From positions 201,890 through 265,889 of the forward strand of contig VWZW01000986.1 of NCBI GenBank assembly GCA_013397115.1: a stretch of DNA of 64,000 nucleotides, read 5' to 3'. Below are positions 36,463 through 47,220 of the stretch, in pieces (positions within the stretch are counted from its first letter, which is position 1; the number at the start of each line of letters is the position of its first letter). The notes under the pieces are model-generated. The model was not told the DNA's origin and ran no database searches. It saw only the letters and a program-made list of their open reading frames with translations. A program made the position numbers and the translations under genes. Source of the DNA: Edolisoma coerulescens. Taxonomy: Eukaryota > Chordata > Aves > Passeriformes > Campephagidae.

Positions 36463-37033
36463 GTACTATAACCAGCATAGCTTAGCTGTACTGAAAAGCT
36501 AGACTGATAGACTAGGCTACTGCAGGAAGCTGTGTCTACTTATGAGACTGATAAATGTTTGAATTGTTACACAAAAGTGTTGAGTAGAGTCATTGTCTAA
36601 CATTGTGATGAGCGCTAGAAGGCAATAACATTTAATAACTAGCAAATTGTTTGAAAGTGTTTATAAAAACAAAATAAATTGCAGAACCAGAAATGCTTGC
36701 TGTTTTAAGGATTAAATTTAGAAATACTTTTCCATATGTTATTGAGTGAAGCAGGAAAATAATACACCTACATTTTTTTAGAAGTTCTCATGATTAGTCT
36801 TAAATATCTTAAATATGTTTGTCTGCTGTAAGGAAGGTGGTTGTTTGTTTTTTAATAGCATTTACCACCAACCTGTCTGAATGGAGATGAGACTTCCTCT
36901 GGCAAAAGAAGAGTTCTGCTCTGAGAATAGCCTGCTCCCAAAGTGAAATAAACTCTACCGGCAGAAAAGATGTTTTTGTTCCTGAAAGCGTTTATGCTAA
37001 AGTTTTTGCTGGCATTGCTTTGTCACAGGAGGA

Positions 37034-37059
37034 TGTTAAGTAAAGGTGTTAAGTGAATG
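37034..37059 (+). repeat. 13-bp imperfect tandem duplication
   Basis: TGTTAAGTAAAGG (37034-37046) is followed directly by TGTTAAGTGAATG (37047-37059). Confidence 0.7.
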
Positions 37060-37578
37060 TGAATTAGTTTAAGTGCACAAAAGCCTTGTTTAGTTGCTCC
37101 TTTTGAGAGTTAAAGTAGTGAAGAATTAAGACAGCTTTGTTTGTGAATGAGAACTGTGCCTTAGGGATTAATACATTTTTACTGATGCATTTTTATTTCG
37201 CATGTTTAGTTAATTCAGCTTAACTTTTCTAACAATACTGGTGCAGGCAGATCCCGAGGGACAGAGAAACGAGGCACTGTAGAAACCTATTCAACTACAT
37301 TGTCTTAAGTGATGACAAAATGAAAGATGAGTTAATTGGTCGCAGATTTTTATTTTTGGTAAATTTGAAGAAGCATTGGTTTTGTGTACATAAGCATGTT
37401 GAGGAAAGTTAAATCAATTTAAATGAAAGAATGGATTCAGAACACATTAAATCACTTTGCCTGAAAAGTCCCCACTATGACCCTTTCATTTTGAATAGTA
37501 GGGCATAGGGTGACGTGCTGTTATGGCTACATGTAGCTGGACTTTCCTGGTTGTATCTTTCTACATCAGCTCTAAATA

Positions 37579-37598
37579 TGTGACACGAGTGTGTCACA
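37579..37598. repeat. Perfect 8-bp inverted repeat with 4-base loop
   Basis: The arms TGTGACAC and GTGTCACA flank GAGT. Complementarity does not continue outside the arms. It contains two GTGAC/GTCAC half-words that resemble nuclear-receptor or E-box-like half-sites, but no function can be assigned. Confidence 0.8.
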
Positions 37599-38874
37599 CC
37601 AATATCAATAGATATTTTACTTCTGGCTCCTTAATAAGAGTAGCAAACACCAAAGTCCATTAATGCACTAATGTGGATTTTTTCTCTCTAATTTTTAAAA
37701 CTTTGTGTTCCTGACAAGTTCGGAGTGTATTCATGGTCAGAGAAATGTTTGAGGGTTTTTTTTTTTCCTTTTTAAACTATATTTGTTGTTCAAGAAACCC
37801 TGGGAACTACTTTTTCACCTAGGTATTTTGCTCTGGCTGTGCTGACAGAATGGGTTAAGGGACACAGAAATTGCCTCCAATAATCATGGTTAATGGGCAG
37901 ACCATTTGCACTATTTTGTGGTTTAAGATTTTGTATATGCCTACTTGTTTGGTGTCATCACATTTGCTTACCCTAGGCATCTAACCTGGGTATCTAAACT
38001 TCTCTTGGCTCCATTCCTAGACGGAAAAAAGAAAAATGAGCTTTCTCAAAGAGCAGTTCAGAGAATCTCTCTTTCTCTCTGCACTACACCAGTACCCAAG
38101 GTGGTTACCTTTGTGAATAGCCTCCTCCCATTATACATATTACCATTCTTCCAAAAAGTAAAGCAGAAAATCAGTCTTAAAAGCTCATAACCATTTTAAC
38201 CACTAGATCTGCTAATGACCGTGTGCCTCATTCTTCACTGACAACAAACAGTGCTGTCTCTGATTGAGGTTATCATATCATGTTTGGTTAGGTAATGCAT
38301 GACCTTTGTCACTGTTTCTGGCATCAGCTCTCATCGTAGAGGGAGGTTTATGCAAAGAACTCAAAAATAATGATCTTTTAATTATACAGCAACTATCAGT
38401 TTTTCACTTAAATACTTGGTCTTCAGGCTGGAGAAATGTCGAAGGTGCTGGCTAATGGGCTGCAGCTGAGCACATACTGCTGTTTACTCAGGCTTTCAAC
38501 AGGAAGCAAGCAACACAGCGTGAGATTAGAGGCTTGATTAGCTGTCTGATGTGTAATGTATAAGCGTGCCTCTGAGGATGTGGTCTTGTAGAGCATGGGA
38601 CTGCTTTTTGAAGAGAAGCACAATGTATTTGTATTGAACCTGCTTTAGCAGCTTCAAATCCTCCCTGCTAGAAATGGAGCCTGCTGCAAAAGCATTCGTT
38701 CTTTTACACAATCTACAACTAATTGATAATAGATTTATACCCATCATATGCTGAAGCGACTGCTTATATGGCAGAGCACTTGAAGAATTTGCAAAGGTTT
38801 TTAGAGTTTTTTTTAGTACAGAAATTCAAGAGTGCCCATGGTTTTACACTGATTTCAAGTATCAGAAAGCCATT

Positions 38875-39283
38875 TCATACTTCAGTCGTTTCAAAGACAA
38901 GTTTCAGTGCTGGTGTGTGGCAGACCTCCAGGTACTGCCTGACAGCAGCTGGATTTTGGGTTACTGACATGCCTCCTCTAAAATGGACAGTTTGAACTGA
39001 GAAAACACATTGGCAGATGAAACATGACTGGTTTCTCTTCAGGTCTAACAATTTAGATTCAAAAACTACCAGTGCTGCAGAAGTTATTACAACAGTATTA
39101 TCCAGAAGGAAATTAGCTACAAGGTGGGGAATTGACCTGTTTTCTTCCTCTTCATATTGCAATTCTTCATATACATTTAAGAACTCTAAAAATCGTTCTG
39201 TGGTCCATTTTTGCAACCTGTTAATAGAGGGAATAGTGGGTTTACCTGCTTCTTTAGTGGCAAAGAGGTGTGATAAGTGTCAA
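38875..39283 (-). other. Open frame with exon-like start, unknown
   Basis: A minus-strand frame is open for about 136 codons, stop to stop, with no ATG near the start. A pyrimidine-rich stretch ending in CAG lies just before 39217 ('CTATTCCCTCTATTAACAG' on the minus strand), which resembles an acceptor site. The next 27 codons are rich in Glu, Leu, Phe and Trp (Leu-Gln-Lys-Trp-Thr-Thr-Glu-Arg-Phe-Leu-Glu-Phe-Leu) and end in a CAG|GT near 39137. That donor (GTCAAT) is weak. The 81-bp interval is a multiple of three. I do not recognise the peptide. A vague similarity to the first helix of Myb/SANT-like domains is not enough to claim. Confidence 0.15.
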
Positions 39284-39504
39284 TAATGCATTACTAGATC
39301 CTCTAATGGGAAGAAAGCCTTAGAGCAGTGCCTGAGATTACTGTTTAAGAGTTTGCTGAAGACTCCCCTAAAGGAAGCTGATCCTTTCCCCAGATACTGC
39401 CTGCGGTTCTGCTTGTGGTTTCCACCACACACGACAGATGGTGCTTAATGATGTATATGTTCCTTATATGCAGCATACCCAGAAATTAACCTTGTCTGAA
39501 TTGC
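39284..39504. other. Non-coding spacer
   Basis: Short unique-looking stretch with no recognised feature. Confidence 0.5.
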
Positions 39505-39566
39505 TTATGACAGAAAATGTTAAATTATCACTCAGTTATGACAGAAAATGTTAAAGTATCACTCAG
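39505..39566 (+). repeat. 31-bp tandem duplication
   Basis: The unit starting TTATGACAGAAAATG occurs at 39505-39535 and again at 39536-39566, with one mismatch (ATTATC versus AGTATC) and no linker. This is probably a recent slippage or replication event. Confidence 0.95.
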
Positions 39567-40416
39567 TTATGCATACTTGCTTTCCAGTGCTGCTTTCATT
39601 CCTTCTCCTTCAGTTATATTTTGTGCCTCTAAAAATACTGTTTGTGCTTCTGGTGGCTGGTAGCTTAGATTTTCTCTTTTCCTTCCCGAGAGTTAGAGGA
39701 TAATTATAACACATGTTCTTCTGTAGTTAAGAGTGAACAGAAAGTCTGCTAAACTCTATACAAAATTTACTACAATGCTATTTTTGGACATCTATTCTTA
39801 AAACTTCTTGGCTTAAGCTATTTAAAGAATTATAACACTTCTCAGCATTTTACTTCAACTTTTACAGTGGTTATAAAGCTGATGGAAAACTGGCCCTGGT
39901 TCTTCTTTTTCGTACCATTATTCCACCACAGCATTACCATTCACAGATTCTCATCATCATTTTGGACACTGATATGAGCTTTTTGCTCAGTAACAAGAAT
40001 AAATTGACTGATGAAAAATTGAAAGCCAAATTATGTACACTAAGCAGAAAGCTACTGCAGTTACTTTGATGTTACGCTGAGATCAAAATTTAGGTTCTTC
40101 CTTTCTTTCAATCAGAAAATGCTGTTGCCATCATAGCTAGTATAGAGATAAGTTAACTCAGTTTTTCATAACACTTAGGTTTATCTTACAAGTTGAAATA
40201 AATAATCCACCCCCTCAATACAAATTAAAAGTGTGATGCCGTGTTTTTAGAAGCACATGTCCAGCTCTTCCTCTCGTTTTTCTATCTTTAGCCTTGGGTC
40301 TTGGAATTGTACTAGAAACAGGATTATCTATGACTTAAGAAGACAGAAGCAAAATAACCTTTTTCTCAATTTTAGTGCCAATTAAAAACTGGGCATGCAG
40401 CAGAGTTTACCTAAAG
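39567..40416. other. Non-coding, nothing recognised
   Basis: AT-rich DNA without reading frames of note, transposon signatures or clear structures. Confidence 0.5.
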
Positions 40417-40470
40417 TTATTAGAGAAACAAATAGAAAGGTTACTAGAGAAAACAAATAGAAAGGTTACT
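40417..40470 (+). repeat. 24/25-bp tandem duplication
   Basis: TTATTAGAGAAACAAATAG... (40417-40440) is followed directly by TTACTAGAGAAAACAAATAG... (40441-40465) and a partial third unit, TTACT. One substitution and one inserted A separate the units. Confidence 0.9.
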
Positions 40471-43250
40471 AAAAGCTTCTGGATAAAACATAGTGGGAAA
40501 CTGCTGCAGCTACAAGAAGGAGTATGTGAAAAGTTTACAGATGATGAGTACATGTAAATGGCACAAAAAATATTATTGCAGGAAAACTAATAGGGGCATT
40601 TAGGGCACAGCAAACATAAGACTGAAGAAAGATATGATCCAGAGTGAGGCTGACCAAAGCAGTAACAAAACAGAATTTAAAGTAATATTGCTTCAGGAAT
40701 AAGGAGAAATAGAGTACCAAAATTAAATCAGAGCAGGGAAGAGGAGTTCACAAAACTCTTTTCTTGGCCAGAACCATGGAAAATGGAAGCACAAAGAATT
40801 TATTTTGCTTAAGTGCAGTTTGTGATCTTATGCCAGGATTGCATTGCTTTCAATGACAGAGCTGAGAAAAGTTGACAGTTGTGGCTTATGTGGTGAGATC
40901 TACCAGGCAGCACATTTTTCAAGCTGAAAAATGGCACAAACCCTGGGCTGGTATCACAGGAAACACAATGAGTGTAGAACAGCACTGGTAGATGCATTAA
41001 CCACTATCAGTACTGCACCCATTTCCCCTTTCCACAGACAGCAAATCAGAATGATAAACTTCAAGGAAAGCAGTGTCAAAGAACAGAAAGCTCAATCAGG
41101 TTACAAGTAGTAGCAATAGTAGTAATAAATAGTATTGATAGTAATAATAAGTAACAGTAGTAGTAATCATAAAGGCAATGACTTCCAGATACCTGTGTGC
41201 GTATTCATTGTGTTTTCATTTGATAAATTGATGGCAAAAAAGGCAAAAATATGTACTGAGCTACTATCTTAATGCTTTGTCACTATTAAATATATCCTCT
41301 TAAAAAGAAGCCCACAAAGAATAGCAGATGTTTTAGGAGGAAATGTTGCACAGACCTTGTCAGGAGTTTTATGAGGGAAGAGTAATTGTCCTTTCCTTTC
41401 TTTATTTTGCAGCACTAAAATCCAGTGATACCTGCCTTTCCTTCCAAAGGCTAATGAACATGTCCTGATATTATTTGGGGTTTAGTGACGACAGCAAAGA
41501 CGCACCTTCCCCATCCCCTGTGACCTTTGTCGTCAGGACTGCTGCTCAGCGTGGTATGCCCCTTTGGAGGGATGTGATCCAGGGCTGTGCTGACAGAGCA
41601 TGTCCAGTGGGACAGTGGGTGCACTTACTGTCACACAGTGTGTGCTCACATTTTCTGTGTCCGAGGCAGACAGGTTTGGCTCTTTGTTTGCAAGAGTTTT
41701 ACATAAATTAAATCTAGCTATTTCCTATGGGGTAGGTTCCCAGCACTTTTCTACTGTAGATTGTTCACATCCCTTGCTTTCTAAGCCAAACTTCTCAGGT
41801 TTGTTTATTTTTCCGTAGAGTATATAGTTACATTTGCATTGCCCACCTGACTGATGAATCCATAGTCCAGTTTTGTGTATTCCTTTCACTCCAGCTCCTT
41901 TACATTTCCCCTGCCAGTGGCCTGGCACTGTATCCCTTGCTGCAAAGGAAGGAGTGAAAGATGTGGAGCAGTCTGGCAATGTGAAATCAAAGGGTGGGTA
42001 TTTGAAGTCAGTTGTTGGCATAGTCTCTTTCTGTGTATACCATTAAGGCATGTCACTTAACCTTTTTTTTTTTGCATTTTTGTTTCCTCTCCTATAAAAA
42101 CTTGTATCTAATATCATCTAGTAATTGATACTCAATAAGTTCATGTATATAGTCACTTGAAAACTGAAAATTCTCAGAAATGGTTTGTATTTGTTGAGTA
42201 CTGACTGAAGCAAATAAAAACCCAGCAGAAATACTGCATTTCCAGCACAGCCATTCCCCATTGTATCTATTTCTACTAATGCAGATTTTGGCATGGGGGT
42301 TTCCTTGTAGCTGCAATGCATGAGCAAACCATAATCAGTTGTATGCTTCAGTCTTTGGTCAAATCAAACATAATGGAAAAAAAGACTGCCATGTTTTACA
42401 AGAAATGTTGAGCTACATAAATTTTCTCTAAAGGTTTTTTAACTGTTCAAGCATGGAGATTGAATTACATCTCTGGCATTTTTGTTGATGGCTCCTATGT
42501 TTAAAATTATTGCTTAAGCATGCATTAGCTTAAGTATCTTCCCTTGATTTTGGCAGTATATAGCCTGTCTTTCCCATTCTTGACTGCAGTAAGCTACAAA
42601 TTTATAGGATAAAATATAGAAAAGAGGTACACTACAATAAGCTGAAGTTTACATAGCATTTTGAATAATATTAGTACGATTGTGTTAGTAGAAGGTTAAT
42701 GCAACTACCAGCACTGTAATTACAGATTTCTAGGAGGTCAGGGCAGACAATTAATACCTTCAAAATGGTGGCTTGGGGTTGAAGAGTTCATATGAACCAC
42801 TTAATCCTGCTAATATTGGTTCAAAGAATTATATCTCAGAAGACTGCTCTTTTCTTAAGAACTTCTCTCTTCAGAAGCAGATTTCCTTTCTCCATAACCT
42901 TCTCCATGTGCTGAAAGCTCTCAGAGAACCTCTCACTTATTGACACCCATTTACTAGGCTCCAGGATCCCCAGACAGACTTTTGTTTTCATCTGTCTCCT
43001 AGACAGATCCATGCTAGCAGTTGGACTTGCTTTCAGGCTTAAAATGGTGGTGAAAGTAGATTCAGCAGTGATAGCCCAGTCTGTGCAAGTCTCTGGGCAA
43101 TGCATCTAACCTTCTGCCCCTCACCTGGGTTGATGGGAGCACACTGCCCCTCCCTCCATCATGCCTTGACAGGTATGGATAGTCCAGTGTCAAACTTAGC
43201 CAGATTTTTCTCTAAGATATTCTTATTTTGAAGTCAGTCTTTCATGTAGC
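40471..43250. other. Non-coding, one trinucleotide-like repeat
   Basis: No gene is recognised. It includes the TAG/TAA-rich stretch at 41107-41167. Frames at 41475-42060 on both strands overlap each other and lack domains. Confidence 0.5.
41107..41167 (+). repeat. (TAG/TAA)n imperfect trinucleotide repeat
   Basis: About 60 bp of TAG, TAA and AAT triplets with interruptions, ending in CAGTAGTAGTAA. It is probably an eroded microsatellite. Confidence 0.8.
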
Positions 43251-43480
43251 ATTTAACTCCAGCACCTAAGGCCAACACTGGCAGGGTACCTGAATGTCAC
43301 AAGCCCCAGACTGACTGGGGGGCGGGGCTCACCCCATACCATCCACCCCAATGGCTTGGCACCACGGCCAGGACTGGGTGCTGCCAGAGACCCCAGCAGA
43401 CAGAGGTCCTCCACTGCAACCTCAACTAAGCCACTGCTGTCCTTCCCTCCTTTCATTCTCATCCGTCACTGACCTCCCTC
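43251..43480. other. GC-richer patch with one GC box
   Basis: A C/G-rich patch in otherwise AT-rich DNA. It holds GGGGCGGGGC at 43319-43328, a textbook Sp1-type site, but CpG is sparse, and I see no TATA element or downstream exon. Frames run across it on both strands (43253-43462 minus, 43351-43680 plus), as expected when GC is locally high. A promoter is possible but unsupported. Confidence 0.3.
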
Positions 43481-46400
43481 CAGCCCCTTGGTGCAGAGTA
43501 GAACTGACATCATGGGCTGAGTTTCTCCTAAAGGATCAGGGAGAAGCTGTAATGCCATGTGGGAAACAGCAATGCCAGAATCATGAGAGAGGGGAGTTGA
43601 AGCTTTTTGCAGAGTTAAAAGGGTTTTTAGACCTTCTGATAACATTGTACCTGCCTATGGCTATGAATCTATACAGCTGAGGTTTGAATCCTAAATCTCC
43701 TATAGATGCCTGGAACCAATGAAGCCCTTTGCAAACTTCCACAGCATAAACAGGGCTGGAGAGTAGTGGAGCCAGTTTCTGAGATAAAAGAGAGCTCTTA
43801 TGGGATTAAAACTTCTGCCAAGTGTTTTCACTATAGTGAGCTCCTGGATTGCCATTGTAATGTAACATTCACTGATACCACAGCACACCCGCAGTGAGTT
43901 TCAGCCCGTCTCTGCATTACAGCTATAGTGCACCCATCATGCGTGGTAGGATAAGAGAGATACCAAAGCACACCCATGAAGCAGGTCATTAATCAGTCCA
44001 TTCCATGGCTAGAGACACCAGACAGTGAGAGCAGGGGAATTGAATATCCCTCTTTGAGCCACATATGCTGGCTGTGGTGCTAAAAGACCTGCTTCGTTCT
44101 CCTGCATCAACCTTTGGATGGGGGTGAGTGTCAGAGACACTCTGGCTACTTGCTGGGTTAGACATTTGTTTCCTTTGCTGTTGGCTGTGGTCTGCCAGCA
44201 TAGCTCCGTGCCTATTCCAAATACAAAGTGGAAAAGGAGGAAGCATGGACATACACACTGGTGAAGTTTTATAGGATGTTTTTCAGCTGTAAATTTTTGG
44301 AGCCATTTAACTAGAGAATTACTACAAAGTGTTTAGTTCAAGAACTTGATATGAATGATCCAAGTACTGTCTTTCTAAAACTGATAATAATGATGGTGTC
44401 ACTAAAAGAGTGCAAAAGGCAAGTGACTGTGGGTCTTGGCAGGAGATCAGAAAGGTGACCTTGGCAGCAGAAACATTGCTGAATCCATCCTGGAGCAAAA
44501 TGCACAGAACTGAACTCTTCCATGCACCAGTAACTGCACTGAGGCATGGGCTTGCACTGGCCATCAGGCACATGTGGAAAGGAATGCCTGTGCACGATAT
44601 GCACTGGCCACATCCTGGAAATATTATGAGACCTCCAGGAGAAATCTTAATGCTTTCAGGAAAGAATTAAAGTACTGGTCATTGATTTCATTTCAGTTTT
44701 CATTTAGGAGGGCCCTTAAGCCCATCCTTGTGTCTTCCTATCACATGATGTTAAGCTAAAACACTTATGGTAGATTTCAACACCTTGTGGAAAACTTCCT
44801 CAGAACATTCCTCTTGGAATCAGCATGCACTCTACAGTCCATCTTGTCCATTCTCATCCCCTTACATCTTTGTGTCTTTGGATTTGGTTTTTTATTCTGT
44901 CAGCAGGTTCTGAAGGAAGCAAAGCTTCATCCACAGGACACATCTAATCATAATTGACCATTCTCAGAACCTTAGATTCTGCCAATTAAGAGATTTAAGG
45001 GAAAGGTACTTAATTTAAAAGGTGAAAGTAATAAACAGATGAACTAATTTTGTAGACATGGACCACAAATCATCAGCTTTGAAGAATCTGGTGAAAAAAA
45101 GGGAGTTAGATAGGCAACCAAATCTAAAACACCTGACTTGTGCCTGTCTACATATGCATCAGTTCTTTAATCTCCAAAGAGTAATTTTTGCTTACCTCTT
45201 TTAGCTTTTACAGAAGAAGATTAAATCCTGTTTACTCTTGAATGATATAAAAATAGACTTCTCCTTTGCTGGAACATAAATCTGGCTTGTAAATATTGGC
45301 TTATTTTATTATATTGAGAAAACTATCGGCTTACGAAGGTCCAGACCATGGTAAAGAACCCCATTGGCTGGCTAATTTAAAATTATCATGTTGAAATCTG
45401 CTTAATCATCTGATATGGGTAACATATTTATACTATGCAATACTGTGATGAGTTTGTTGGAACACTCTCTGAGTGGATCTCAGCTCTGCTACTAATCTTA
45501 CCTGTGCATACGTACAGGGTGATGAAGATGGATATGAGTGCTGTTGTCTGATAAACTTGCTTCCTTACTTAAACTGGTTGCCAGGAGCTTCTTTATAATT
45601 TTTGAGGAAATATTTGAGCTCATAAATAAATAAATGCTTTTCTTCCAAGGTGTTTAGACAGGTAATTTAATAGTTGCACTGCACCAACTGAAGGAATCTA
45701 AACCAAAAAAGAAATCCAAATGCTCCTGAGCCCTGAGACTCATTCCATGTTAGTGGAACTTTTTAGCTGCTTCAGTATGCTGTGAACTTCTACTAGTTTT
45801 ACTGGGGAAATGCTAAGTATCTGAAAAAGCAAGCCTTCTTGCTGTTGTAATGTGTCAGAAATCGCTGGCAGAAATCCTGCTGAGACCGTCATGTACTTTT
45901 GCTGTGACAAATGAGTTTATGAAAATTTCTAGGAAATCTGTTCTTATTCACCTCTTGCTTTTACAAAATAATTTGAATTATATTTGTCCTTGGAGATGCT
46001 TGAGCTTTTCTCTTCCTAATTAGCTTGCCTTCTTCTCAACATTTTTTATACAGTGCAGGATTTTAAGAACTCAATATGTCTTAATTTTACACGTTTTTGA
46101 AGGCTGGTTTGTTTGGGGGTTGTTGGGGTTTTTTTGAAGAACTGAACTCAGCATTTGCATTTTGTTTAGAAAAGACCATGCAAAGGAGAGCAGCAAAGGG
46201 AAAAAAACCACACAATTCTGATGAAGAAACTAATGAAGGAACGCAGCACAGAACTGAATGGACATCAAGCTCATGTCCTATCCTTCCCCACACTCAGAAG
46301 CAGGTGGTTTCCTCTGGCTTTTCACTGTGAGATCAAGGCAAATCTAGTCATGCTCACAAATTTACAGCACATGAGGTGAGAGTGCTGCAAGATGGAGACC

Positions 46401-46999
46401 TGCATTCTTTCCTCCTCTGCCCCTCCTCTTCCAGCCTAGTGTGTGCCGTCCTGACCTCAAAAGTAGTGTTGCACTCAAAATTTTTTTTAAAAAAATCTGT
46501 TTATTTTTGGCCTTTGAGTTTCAGAGGAAGTACCTATTAAATCGTCTATGAAATGGAGTGGTTGAGAAAATTTGATCTCATAATATTTACATGAAGTAGC
46601 ATTGCAATAATAACACTAGCTGGTGTTAAGAGACATGGAACCTTTTTAGGCAGGTACAGAAGGAAAAGTTCTATGACAGATGAAGGAAAAATTCTGTAAT
46701 AATAATCAAGCAGTCTGGAAACTTCTGTCACTAACCAAGTGTGATATATTGAGGACAGTAGGTTTTTAAGTTCTGCGTTTTAACAAGGCTTTGTTATCTG
46801 TATTTACATATTTGTGAAAATAAACAAAGGATTAAAATATATGAAGAAGAAACAAAACAGTGACATTTCAGAGATGTTTTGGTGTCAATGATATAGTGCA
46901 GTTAACTACTGTAATGAAAACCCCTAGGCAACATAAAAGCCATTGGTGCCAAACTGCTGTTAAAATTAGACCTCGTTGATATTACTTCACACACAACTG
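43481..46999. other. Non-coding, no recognised gene
   Basis: Unique-looking sequence. It includes frames at 43989-44258, 44322-44670 and 46087-46330 that have no known motif and overlap on both strands. A G/T-rich stretch with short G runs lies at 46100-46137. Confidence 0.5.
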
Positions 47000-47220
47000 A
47001 CTTGATCTTATGTGTGCTTCTGTGTTACAATGCATATGTTAATGTTCTGAAATTGTCGTGGGGATAATTAACATTAGAGGAGAAGTCAAAACCTCAGGTT
47101 TAGAGAAAAAAAATCAGAGAAATGCTTTGTTTTATTTCTAAAATTATCAGCTGCGTCAGCATGCAAATGCTGCAGAGGAACAAATTAGTATTAATTTCTT
47201 CTTTAAAATTTAGTTTTTAA
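47000..47220. promoter_or_regulatory. Possible regulatory cluster with octamer motif
   Basis: The sequence holds a TGCGTCAGCA word (47152-47161), related to MAF/AP-1-type sites, that overlaps an ATGCAAAT octamer (47161-47168), the classical POU-factor site. The two lie within a small perfect palindrome, CAGCAT-GCAA-ATGCTG (47157-47172). A homeodomain-like GGATAATTAACATTAG stretch sits about 90 bp upstream. Such clustering is seen in developmental enhancers, but motif matches alone are weak evidence. Confidence 0.2.

Larger units (their letters stand above)
36463..38874. other. Non-coding, small repeats only
   Basis: No gene is recognised. It contains a 13-bp imperfect tandem duplication at 37034-37059 (TGTTAAGTAAAGG / TGTTAAGTGAATG) and the perfect hairpin at 37579-37598. 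Short open frames at 37945-38190 and 38423-38747 have no domain content. Confidence 0.5.
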
